DNA of 5,026 nt, from NCBI GenBank assembly GCA_964524965.1, contig CAZGDY010000113.1, positions 1-5,026 on the forward strand. The letters are read 5' to 3'. The notes beneath the pieces are model-generated. The model was given only the letters and a program-made list of their open reading frames with translations, was not told the origin of the DNA and did not search any database. The first letter of the stretch is position 1. Every line of letters begins with the position of its first letter. Positions 1-5,026 of this stretch are shown here, one piece after another. The translations under genes were made by a program, and so were the position numbers. Source of the stretch: Kmv34 sp964524965 (GTDB taxonomy: Bacteria > Aerophobota > Aerophobia > Aerophobales > B3-G15).

Positions 1-1860
1 GCTTATTATTGTTAAGTGTTGTTTATCCTGAACAAGCTCAGAGATAGTTTCTTTATGGTCTTGTTTTAAGAGGGGTTGTTTTTTTTCAGTTTCAGGAAAA
101 AACTGGCGGGAGATTATATTTTGAAAAGAAAAAAGGTGAAGGGAAAAAACTCCTTTTTGATAGCAGGAAAGAGCTATTTTATTTCCATCGGCAGAAACAG
201 AAGGGTCGAAAGCTCCTCCCTGCATTTGGGTGTGCCGGGTAATTTTAGCACTTTCCAATTCAAGAGAAAAAAGATTAAAAACCCCCTCCTTAGCCTCTTT
301 TGAAGTTGATTGGTTAGAAATAAATAGTAATTTTTCCCCATCAGGAGAGAAAATTGGATTTCTCTCATCGGCATCATTTTGAGTGAGAGGATAAAATTTT
401 TTATCTTTTACGGTTAAAAGGTAAAGATTTCTTTTTCCTTTTTCAGACCTAACAAAAACGACACTTTTAGCATCGGGAGAAAAGCAAGGGCTGAAATTCT
501 GGGTAAGTCCATCTTTATCCAGAGTCAAAGGAAAAGTTTCTTCTGTTTTAAACTGAAAAAGATAGAGGTTAGAATTTCCTCCTTCTTTTTTTACAAACAC
601 AATTTTGTCTTTTTCGGGGGAAACAATTGGCTGAAAAGCTCTTTCTCCATAGGTCAGTCTTTTTATTTTTCGGGTAGATATTTCAATTTGGTATAAATCA
701 GATAGAAAGGAGCGCTCTGGTGAATAAAATCTTGTTTTGGAGTAAATTATAAAGTTTCCCTCGGGGGAAAAAGAAAAATGAGGATTAATTCCGCTCACCA
801 GCTTTTCTATTTTTTCTGTGGAAAGATTGATAAGGTAAAGGTCGAAAATAGCATAATCATAGTCTTTGTCGGAGACAAAGGCTAAATAGTTTTTTTTAGG
901 TGAAAAGCGAGGGCACTGAGTTTTCGTTTTCCAGGAAATGAGAGGTTTTTTTAGAAGAGGAATATTTTCTCCTTTTTTTTCTTGAGATTTTTCAATTAGC
1001 CAATTTTTCCATTCTTGATAAAGCTCGAGAGAGTTTTTTCCCAGGATTTTTTTAAGAGTTTTTTCAAAGTTAGGAAAGTTAGGAATCGGATAAAGAGCAC
1101 CCCCTCCAGAGGTGTCCAGTACACCCACTATTCTTAATAAAGATTGTTTTTTAAGCTCACCAAAGATTTTAGCTATTTTATCCTTACCATAATTTTCAAA
1201 AATGTAACGAACAAAATTATCCGATTGATAGTATCCACTTATTCTTCCCCAACCATCAAAAAAATAAAAGGCCCCCAAATCTCCTTCCGACATTACTTTG
1301 TTTTCTCTCGCCTCATCCGCTACCACCATTTCTTTTAAGGAATGCCATTCCTCACCCAGATACTGGGCCAGTCCTTCAATAAACCACATCGGGAGGATTA
1401 AATGAGCCATTGCTTTTCTTAAAGGAATACAAGATTCATCTATTGCTGCAAAGCTGATGTAGTGAATGAGCTCATGTGCGATTACTTCTTCCATCCAGGA
1501 AAGATTCCCAGAGCTTAATAAAGGATTAGATTGCGCCTGGATAACTATTTTCCCGGTAAAAATAGAAGTATAGCCCCCTGTTTTATCATCGTAGTTTTCT
1601 ATTACCAGCGGAATTTTTTTCTCAGGATAATAATCGATTATCGGTGTTAATTTTTCATATATATTTTCAGTTATTTTAGCTGCTTGGTGAGCAAAATTTT
1701 CTTCACCTTGATGGTAATGAATTAAAAAATGGGTGGTTTCAATTACCTTCCAGGTAAGCTCAGGATGGTTGAGCTGGGCAATCACATTTGAGGTCAAAAA
1801 AAATATAAATGCTAAAAAAATAATAATTCCTGGTATCCACCTGCGAAAGGTGTAATCCAT
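1..1860 (-). CDS. Secreted peptidase-MA-like zinc metallopeptidase with TolB-like beta-propeller, partial (3' end beyond window)
   Basis: This is one uninterrupted frame of 620 codons with no stop before the left edge. Residues 1-28 look like a signal peptide: Arg6-Arg7, a hydrophobic core at 9-23, and likely cleavage after VIA at residue 28. A gluzincin-type peptidase domain follows (about 36-290). HELIH at 129-133 gives zinc ligands His129 and His133 and catalytic Glu130. WFIEGLAQYLGE (159-170) supplies the expected third ligand Glu162. The upstream GGYTSIFTGKIVI is typical of peptidase-MA-like (PF13485) proteins. After a lysine-rich linker (291-310), residues 317-580 hold six PD40/TolB-like blades. 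The remaining 40 residues are unassigned and continue outside. The gene begins 25 bases after amaP, and no Shine-Dalgarno is seen before the ATG. The protein is probably exported and may process or scaffold envelope proteins. Its substrate is unknown. Domain calls are confident. Total length and any C-terminal domain cannot be seen. Confidence 0.88.
   Translation of the reverse strand, partial: MDYTFRRWIPGIIIFLAFIFFLTSNVIAQLNHPELTWKVIETTHFLIHYHQGEENFAHQAAKITENIYEKLTPIIDYYPEKKIPLVIENYDDKTGGYTSIFTGKIVIQAQSNPLLSSGNLSWMEEVIAHELIHYISFAAIDESCIPLRKAMAHLILPMWFIEGLAQYLGEEWHSLKEMVVADEARENKVMSEGDLGAFYFFDGWGRISGYYQSDNFVRYIFENYGKDKIAKIFGELKKQSLLRIVGVLDTSGGGALYPIPNFPNFEKTLKKILGKNSLELYQEWKNWLIEKSQEKKGENIPLLKKPLISWKTKTQCPRFSPKKNYLAFVSDKDYDYAIFDLYLINLSTEKIEKLVSGINPHFSFSPEGNFIIYSKTRFYSPERSFLSDLYQIEISTRKIKRLTYGERAFQPIVSPEKDKIVFVKKEGGNSNLYLFQFKTEETFPLTLDKDGLTQNFSPCFSPDAKSVVFVRSEKGKRNLYLLTVKDKKFYPLTQNDADERNPIFSPDGEKLLFISNQSTSKEAKEGVFNLFSLELESAKITRHTQMQGGAFDPSVSADGNKIALSCYQKGVFSLHLFSFQNIISRQFFPETEKKQPLLKQDHKETISELVQDKQHLTIIS
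121..912 (-). repeat. Six tandem PD40/TolB-like propeller blades within the peptidase protein
   Basis: Translated residues 317-580 contain six degenerate repeats of about 40-50 residues. Each opens with a P-x-F/V-S-P/A-x-G/K-like turn, followed by a hydrophobic strand and then a Leu-Tyr-Leu or Leu-Phe-Ser-Leu strand. Blade openings are near residues 317 (PRFSPKKNYLAFVS), 360 (PHFSFSPEGNFIIYS), 411 (PIVSPEKDKIVFVK), 458 (PCFSPDAKSVVFVR), 502 (PIFSPDGEKLLFIS) and 553 (PSVSADGNKIALSC). Six blades make a closed TolB-type propeller, so the whole ring is probably inside the window. The repeats are at protein level. The DNA copies are diverged. Confidence 0.85.
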
Positions 1861-1885
1861 GGTACGATGGTGTAAGCTGATAATA

Positions 1886-2407
1886 TTAAATAATTTTTCC
1901 TACTTTTACTTTAATTTCTCGGACGTTTTCAATTCCCACCATGGCATTTAAGTATTTTTTTATCACGCTCTGTACCTCATTTATTAATCGGGGGATTTCT
2001 CCTTGTCCTTGGGCAGAAAGAGATAAGTCGATATCAACTCCTTCCTCGCTGGATCTGACTTGTGCCTTTAAGTCCTCGACTCCTTCAACTTCACTGCCTA
2101 TTCTTTGAATAAAATCAGATATTGCTTTTTGGGATATTTCAACTTCGCCCAGAGGATTTCTAAGTGGAATAGCTGTCCCTTTTTTTTCTGTCCAGGTAAG
2201 CAGAGGAAGATAAATGCTAAGGATAAAGAGAAAAACAAAAACTAACGTTGTGCCAATTCGGATAAAGATGTTAAGTTCCATTCCGGTAAGAGCACCGAAA
2301 ACAAGAATTTTCGGCAAAATTCCCGCACTTACGGAAAGTCCTCCCAGAGATAAGGCAGCAAGAGCAATTAATCCTATGACCCAAAGAATTTTAAGGTAAA
2401 TTTTCAT
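1886..2407 (-). CDS. amaP: AmaP-like alkaline shock response membrane anchor protein
   Basis: AmaP anchors Asp23 to the cytoplasmic membrane in Staphylococcus. The 173-residue protein has two hydrophobic segments at about 5-28 and 48-71, joined by a short loop containing LPKILVFGALTGME. A cytoplasmic domain of about 90 residues follows. That domain (NPLGEVEISQKAISDFI at 84-100, EVEGVEDLKAQV at 106-117, GVDIDLSLSAQG at 123-134, VREIKVKVG at 162-170) has the same layout as the Asp23-type protein encoded just upstream, so the two are distant paralogues in fold. The length and the two-TM-plus-Asp23-domain architecture fit the AmaP family. The start is ATG at 2405-2407 behind a strong AAGGAGGAG, 30 bases after the preceding stop. 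The small DUF2273 membrane protein that often accompanies this pair is not found on either side. Inferred role: membrane docking site for the adjacent Asp23-family protein. Confidence 0.88.
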   Translation of the reverse strand: MKIYLKILWVIGLIALAALSLGGLSVSAGILPKILVFGALTGMELNIFIRIGTTLVFVFLFILSIYLPLLTWTEKKGTAIPLRNPLGEVEISQKAISDFIQRIGSEVEGVEDLKAQVRSSEEGVDIDLSLSAQGQGEIPRLINEVQSVIKKYLNAMVGIENVREIKVKVGKII

Positions 2408-2410
2408 AAA

Positions 2411-2419
2411 CTCCTCCTT
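2411..2419 (-). promoter_or_regulatory. Ribosome binding site of amaP
   Basis: The minus strand reads AAGGAGGAG, nearly a full anti-16S match, with GGAGG at 2413-2417 and five bases to the ATG at 2405-2407. It is one of the two strongest sites in the cluster, with that of accC. Confidence 0.85.
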
Positions 2420-2437
2420 GTTTAGTTAAATCAAATT

Positions 2438-2740
2438 TTAAGAAGAAAACTTAATCCCTTTGACTGCTACATCTATTTTTTTAACTACTGTTCCCAAGGT
2501 TTTTTCCATTTCTTGTTTTAATTTATCCTGAACTTCTTTCACAACGGCAGGGACCGAAGCTTCTCTTTTCACGATTATTCCCAACCGAATATCGGCACCT
2601 TCGGGGGTTTGTTTTATCCTAATGTTTTTACCAAAGAGATTTCCTTTAATGGAGTGCACTCCATTCACTTCTTTAATTATTTTTTTTATAAAATCTACCA
2701 CAGCTTTTTTCTCCACCTGATAAGTTTTTTCTTTTTCCAA
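2438..2740 (-). CDS. Asp23/Gls24 family protein (YqhY-like)
   Basis: This is a small cytoplasmic protein of the Asp23/Gls24 (DUF322) family, linked in Bacillota to envelope stress and, for B. subtilis YqhY, to acetyl-CoA carboxylase function. At 100 residues it is little more than the core fold. Residues 8-29 (QVEKKAVVDFIKKI then KEVNGVHSI) form the opening strand and helix. GADIRLGIIVKREASVPAVV (48-67) is the central strand plus helix start. VVKKIDVAVKGIKF (85-98) is the closing strand. There is no signal peptide or membrane segment. The long C-terminal tail of Staphylococcus Asp23 is absent. The start is TTG at 2738-2740, chosen because GGGAGG lies six bases upstream and the encoded MEKEKTYQVE enters the fold directly. 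Its position right after accC mirrors the B. subtilis accB-accC-yqhY order. The neighbouring AmaP-like protein carries a related domain and could be a partner. The family is secure. The precise function is inference. Confidence 0.88.
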   Translation of the reverse strand: MEKEKTYQVEKKAVVDFIKKIIKEVNGVHSIKGNLFGKNIRIKQTPEGADIRLGIIVKREASVPAVVKEVQDKLKQEMEKTLGTVVKKIDVAVKGIKFSS

Positions 2741-2745
2741 ATAAT

Positions 2746-2753
2746 TCCTCCCT
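2746..2753 (-). promoter_or_regulatory. Ribosome binding site of the Asp23-like gene (decides TTG start)
   Basis: The minus strand reads AGGGAGGA within the 20-base gap after accC. GGAGG at 2747-2751 is six bases from the TTG at 2738-2740. This well-spaced motif is the main reason for choosing the TTG as the start. Confidence 0.8.
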
Positions 2754-2760
2754 ATGGCGA

Positions 2761-4110
2761 TTAACTTTTTTTTATTATTTCTTTTGTGAGAAATTCAGTA
2801 TCAAATTCACCACTTGCGAAAGTCTTGTGTTGAATAATTTTCTGGTGCAAAGGAATGATTGTCTTTACTCCTTCAATAACGAATTCCTCTAAGGCTCTTT
2901 TCATTCTCAATATAGCCTCAGGTCGGTCTGTTCCCCAGCTTATTAGTTTAGCGATGAGGGAATCGTAGCAAGAAGGTATTACATAATTGGCAAATATATG
3001 AGTATCTACCCTGATTCCTGGACCACCAGGAATGTGAAGTGCGCTAATTTTACCGGGAGTAGGAGTAAAATTTTTTTCGGAGTCCTCGGCGTTAATACGG
3101 CATTCAATAGCTACGCCATTTATTTTGATATCCTTTTGGTTATAGTCTAAAGGTTTTCCACCACTTACCCTTATTTGGTCTTTTACAAGATCTTTTCCGG
3201 TGACCATTTCTGTAACAGGATGTTCTACTTGAAGGCGAGTGTTCATTTCGATAAAGTAAAAGTTATTGTTTTCATCTACCAAAAATTCTACAGTTCCTAC
3301 TCCTGTATAACCTAATTTTTTAGCTACTTTTACGGCAACTTTTCCCATTTCATTTCTTTTCTTCTCGCTTATAAAAGTAGAAGGAGACTCTTCGATTAGT
3401 TTTTGATATCTTCTTTGAATAGAGCAATTTCTTTCACCAAAATGAATTATTTGGCCAAAATTATCAGCAATTATCTGAAATTCTATGTGTCTTGCCCGAG
3501 GTACGTATTTTTCGATGTAAAGGTCTGAATTCCCGAAAGCAATCCTCGCTTCTTGTTGGGCCAGGTTGAAGAAAGAGGTAAGGTCTTCTTTTTTCCAAAC
3601 CACTCTCATTCCTCTTCCTCCTCCTCCCATTGCTGCTTTTAATATTATGGGATAGCCAATCTCGGAAATAACTTTTTTAATTTGTTTTTCGTTTTTTATT
3701 GTTGTGACAGAGCCAGGAACTATTGGTATTCCCGCTTTAGACAAGGTGTTACGTGCCTCTACCTTATTGCTTAGTTTTTTTATAACCTCGTGGCTGGGCC
3801 CAATGAATTCCACCCCTGAGCTACGGCAAACTTCAGCAAATCGTTCGTTTTCTGCTAAAAAGCCGTATCCGGGGTGAATAGCATCGGCACCAGCTATTTC
3901 GGCAGCGCTTATTATTCGTGGGGTGTTAAGGTAGCTTTCCGCGGGTTCACGTGGCCCTATACATATAGCCTCATCAGCAAGTAAAACCGGTAAAGATTGC
4001 TCATCTTCTTTAGAAAATACTACAACTGATTCTATTTCTAATTCTTTGCAGGCCCTGATGATACGCAGAGCTATTTCACCTCGGTTAGCAATGAGAATCT
4101 TAGTAAACAA
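2761..4110 (-). CDS. accC: Acetyl-CoA carboxylase biotin carboxylase subunit
   Basis: This subunit uses ATP and bicarbonate to carboxylate the biotin on BCCP. Its 449 residues match the full family length. Domain order is as expected. The N-terminal biotin-carboxylase fold (1-115) holds KILIANRGEIALRI (4-17) and AIHPGYGFLAEN. The ATP-grasp region has Lys116, Lys158 and the glycine loop GGGGRGMRVV (162-171), then IEKYV, the RHIE segment near His208 and CSIQRRYQK (229-237). The catalytic stretch EMNTRLQVEHPVTEM (288-302) supplies Glu288, Asn290, Arg292 and Glu296. Arg338 sits in ECRINAED, and the C-terminal domain has TPTPGKI and PGGPGIRVD. Tyr235 stands where the E. coli enzyme has His. The start is TTG at 4108-4110, immediately after the accB stop, with AAGGAGGAG inside the end of accB. 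The next gene begins 20 bases downstream. A role in another biotin-dependent carboxylase is possible, but adjacency to AccB argues for fatty acid synthesis. Confidence 0.97.
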   Translation of the reverse strand: MFTKILIANRGEIALRIIRACKELEIESVVVFSKEDEQSLPVLLADEAICIGPREPAESYLNTPRIISAAEIAGADAIHPGYGFLAENERFAEVCRSSGVEFIGPSHEVIKKLSNKVEARNTLSKAGIPIVPGSVTTIKNEKQIKKVISEIGYPIILKAAMGGGGRGMRVVWKKEDLTSFFNLAQQEARIAFGNSDLYIEKYVPRARHIEFQIIADNFGQIIHFGERNCSIQRRYQKLIEESPSTFISEKKRNEMGKVAVKVAKKLGYTGVGTVEFLVDENNNFYFIEMNTRLQVEHPVTEMVTGKDLVKDQIRVSGGKPLDYNQKDIKINGVAIECRINAEDSEKNFTPTPGKISALHIPGGPGIRVDTHIFANYVIPSCYDSLIAKLISWGTDRPEAILRMKRALEEFVIEGVKTIIPLHQKIIQHKTFASGEFDTEFLTKEIIKKS

Positions 4111-4554
4111 CTACTCCTCCTTTTCAATAATGAAAAGTTCCTGATCGTACTCCACGGGATGTCCACTTTCAACTAAGATTTTTTTCACTTTTCCGGAAAT
4201 CTCAGAAGTTATCTCGTTCATAACCTTCATCGCATCGATAATACACAGAGTTTGCCCGGCAGTGATATACTGGTTAATTTCTACAAAAGGTTCCTCACCC
4301 GGAGCGTGAGCTCGATAGAAAGTTCCCACCAGAGGGGACTTAATTGAAATCTCTCTATCATTCATTTTTTCAATTGCTTCTTTAGCTATTTTTGTTTCAA
4401 TTTCCTTTGCTAAGGCAGCTTTCTTACCGGAGATTTTGGAACCATCTCCTTTTTTTACCAGACGAAAACGGACTCCTTTTTCCTCTATTTCCAATTCAGA
4501 AAGAGAAGAAGATTCAAAAATAGTCATTATCTCTTTTAGATCATTTAAATTCAC
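4111..4554 (-). CDS. accB: Acetyl-CoA carboxylase biotin carboxyl carrier protein (BCCP)
   Basis: BCCP carries biotin between the biotin carboxylase and carboxyltransferase subunits in the first committed step of fatty acid synthesis, in the cytoplasm. The protein has 147 residues, typical for AccB. Residues 1-35 form the conserved N-terminal segment (NLNDLKEIM, then LSELEIEEKGVRFRLV). Residues 36-68 are a charged, lysine- and glutamate-rich linker rather than the usual proline/alanine-rich one. Residues 70-145 are the biotinyl domain: SPLVGTFYRA, a thumb-like insertion around HAPGEEPFVE (83-92), and the biotinylation motif IIDAMKVMNEI with Lys110 as acceptor. The residue after the lysine is Val rather than the common Met. 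The start is GTG at 4552-4554 with GGGAGG upstream. It is preferred over the ATG at codon 10 because the first nine residues match the family. accC follows with no gap, which supports a true acetyl-CoA carboxylase pair. The accA and accD partners are not in this window. Confidence 0.96.
   Translation of the reverse strand: MNLNDLKEIMTIFESSSLSELEIEEKGVRFRLVKKGDGSKISGKKAALAKEIETKIAKEAIEKMNDREISIKSPLVGTFYRAHAPGEEPFVEINQYITAGQTLCIIDAMKVMNEITSEISGKVKKILVESGHPVEYDQELFIIEKEE
4114..4123 (-). promoter_or_regulatory. Ribosome binding site of accC, inside the accB 3' end
   Basis: The minus strand reads AAAGGAGGAG just before the accB stop TAG (4111-4113), and the accC TTG follows immediately. GGAGG at 4116-4120 sits five bases from the start. 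The same bases encode the C-terminal Lys-Glu-Glu of AccB, so translation of the two subunits is probably coupled. Confidence 0.85.
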
Positions 4555-4557
4555 TAG

Positions 4558-4564
4558 TCCTCCC
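4558..4564 (-). promoter_or_regulatory. Ribosome binding site of accB (decides GTG start)
   Basis: The minus strand reads GGGAGGA, with GGAGG at 4559-4563 and only four bases to the GTG at 4552-4554. The spacing is short, but no better start lies nearby. The closest ATG in the same stretch is out of frame, and the in-frame ATG at codon 10 has only a weak AAAGAG before it. Confidence 0.75.
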
Positions 4565-4601
4565 GAATTTTTTCTGTTTTATTTTTCGAGGAAAATTTTT
4601 T

Positions 4602-5026
4602 TTATTTTTTCCCAACATATTCTCCGCTTCGCGTGTCTAAACGAATTACATCTCCCTTGTTGATGAAAAGAGGAACCTGGACTTTGTAACCTGATTCCAC
4701 AATAACTGCTTTGGTAGCAGAACCTACCGTGTCTCCTCTTATTCCTGGTTCGGCTTTTTTTACCTCTAGTTCGACAAAGATAGGAAGTCCAATTCCTATA
4801 ATTTTGTCCTCGTAAATTTGAAAACTAACTTCTAAATTTTCTTTAAGAAACGGAACTTTCTGGGAGATTTTATCTTTTTCAATAGTTGTCTCTTCAAAAG
4901 TTTCAAGATTTATAAAGTGCAATGTATCTGCTTTGCGGTAAAGATATTGAGCCGCTTTTTGTTCGATAAAAGCATTTTTTATTTTTTCCTCAGGTTGGAA
5001 GACTTTTTTCAAAACTTGAGTAGTAG
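4602..5026 (-). CDS. efp: Elongation factor P, partial (5' end beyond window)
   Basis: EF-P binds ribosomes stalled on proline-rich stretches and promotes peptide-bond formation. The frame is open from the right window edge to a TAA at 4602-4604, giving 140 residues of a family usually near 185. About 45 N-terminal residues are missing, including the loop that carries the modified lysine or arginine. Visible are the end of the KOW-like domain I (about residues 1-20 of the visible part), OB domain II (about 20-82, with IEQKAAQYLY and FLKENLEVS) and OB domain III (about 84-140, with EPGIRGDT). The classical EF-P C-terminal signature is intact at 4650-4712: K-A-V, G, V-Q-V-P, I and G are all in place, followed by the usual DTRSGEYV ending. 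A TTG at 5010-5012 could be mistaken for the start, but the in-frame codons upstream (TTQV) continue the family alignment. It is the first visible gene of the cluster, 47 bases before accB. Identification is very secure. The modification chemistry cannot be judged. Confidence 0.96.
   Translation of the reverse strand, partial: TTQVLKKVFQPEEKIKNAFIEQKAAQYLYRKADTLHFINLETFEETTIEKDKISQKVPFLKENLEVSFQIYEDKIIGIGLPIFVELEVKKAEPGIRGDTVGSATKAVIVESGYKVQVPLFINKGDVIRLDTRSGEYVGKK

Larger units (their letters stand above)
1..5026 (-). other. Probable single operon efp-accB-accC-asp23-like-amaP-peptidase
   Basis: Six co-directional genes are separated by 47, 0, 20, 30 and 25 bases. The gaps hold Shine-Dalgarno sequences but no GC-rich hairpin followed by a T-run, and no recognisable -35/-10 pair. 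The longest gap (4555-4601) is a nearly pure A/T stretch, so a weak internal promoter there cannot be excluded. The promoter and the terminator of the unit must lie outside the window. Confidence 0.75.

Noticed and set aside
76..303. Short plus-strand frames at 76-303, 1144-1338, 2214-2399 and 4436-4663
   Set aside because: Each lies largely antisense to a well-supported minus-strand gene, and their products are low-complexity or show no recognisable family.
174..377. 67-codon minus-strand frame in the left part of the window
   Set aside because: It lies in a different frame from the continuous peptidase-propeller frame that covers the same bases with clear blade motifs, so it is a shadow.
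1..1860. Possible pseudogene or non-coding region, since no long closed frame ends inside the window here
   Set aside because: The minus-strand frame from the ATG at 1858-1860 runs through all 620 codons to the left edge without a stop and keeps its catalytic motif and six blades. The stop is simply outside the window.
1777..1860. Twin-arginine (Tat) signal because of Arg6-Arg7
   Set aside because: The Arg pair is followed by WIPG and a very hydrophobic core without the S/T-RR-x-F-L-K pattern, so an ordinary Sec signal peptide is more likely.
4555..4601. Intrinsic terminator between efp and accB
   Set aside because: The gap is A/T-rich with T-runs, but I find no GC-rich stem able to form a terminator hairpin.
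4602..5012. TTG at 5010-5012 as the EF-P start
   Set aside because: The frame stays open upstream to the window edge, and those codons align with the middle of EF-P. Starting here would delete domain I.
1..5026. CRISPR array, tRNA or rRNA gene, insertion sequence or phage element
   Set aside because: No regularly spaced DNA repeats, no tRNA-like cloverleaf, no rRNA sequence and no transposase or integrase motifs were seen. Nearly all bases are accounted for by the six genes.

Overview
This AT-rich window reads as one bacterial gene cluster. All six genes are on the minus strand, and transcription runs from the right edge (5026) to the left edge (1). In transcription order they are: elongation factor P (5' end outside the window), accB (biotin carboxyl carrier protein), accC (biotin carboxylase), a small Asp23/Gls24-family protein, an AmaP-like membrane protein carrying a second Asp23-type domain, and a large secreted metallopeptidase fused to a TolB-like beta-propeller (3' end outside the window). 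The intergenic gaps are 47, 0, 20, 30 and 25 bases. None contains a convincing terminator or promoter, so a single operon is likely.

The order efp-accB-accC-Asp23-AmaP is the kind of arrangement known from Bacillota and some related deep-branching phyla. In Bacillus subtilis, yqhY (Asp23 family) lies directly after accB-accC. The exported peptidase-propeller protein at the end is not part of that standard set. It resembles proteins I associate more with diderm or uncultivated candidate phyla. I therefore infer a low-GC bacterium, either Bacillota or a candidate phylum with similar gene order such as Atribacterota or Aerophobetes. The sequence alone does not settle which.

Region by region: 4602-5026 is EF-P lacking about 45 N-terminal residues. 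4111-4554 and 2761-4110 are the BCCP and biotin carboxylase subunits of acetyl-CoA carboxylase, which abut exactly and are probably translationally coupled. 2438-2740 and 1886-2407 are two proteins that share the Asp23 fold, one soluble and one membrane-anchored. 1-1860 is a single uninterrupted reading frame of at least 620 codons with a signal peptide, an HExxH zinc peptidase domain and six propeller blades.

Working together (inference): AccB and AccC make carboxybiotin for malonyl-CoA synthesis. The Asp23/YqhY-like protein may tune that step, and AmaP could tether it to the membrane, linking lipid supply to envelope state. The peptidase-propeller would act on the outer face of the same membrane. 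Three of the four starts that have clear Shine-Dalgarno sequences are non-ATG (GTG, TTG, TTG). The peptidase gene has an ATG but no visible Shine-Dalgarno.
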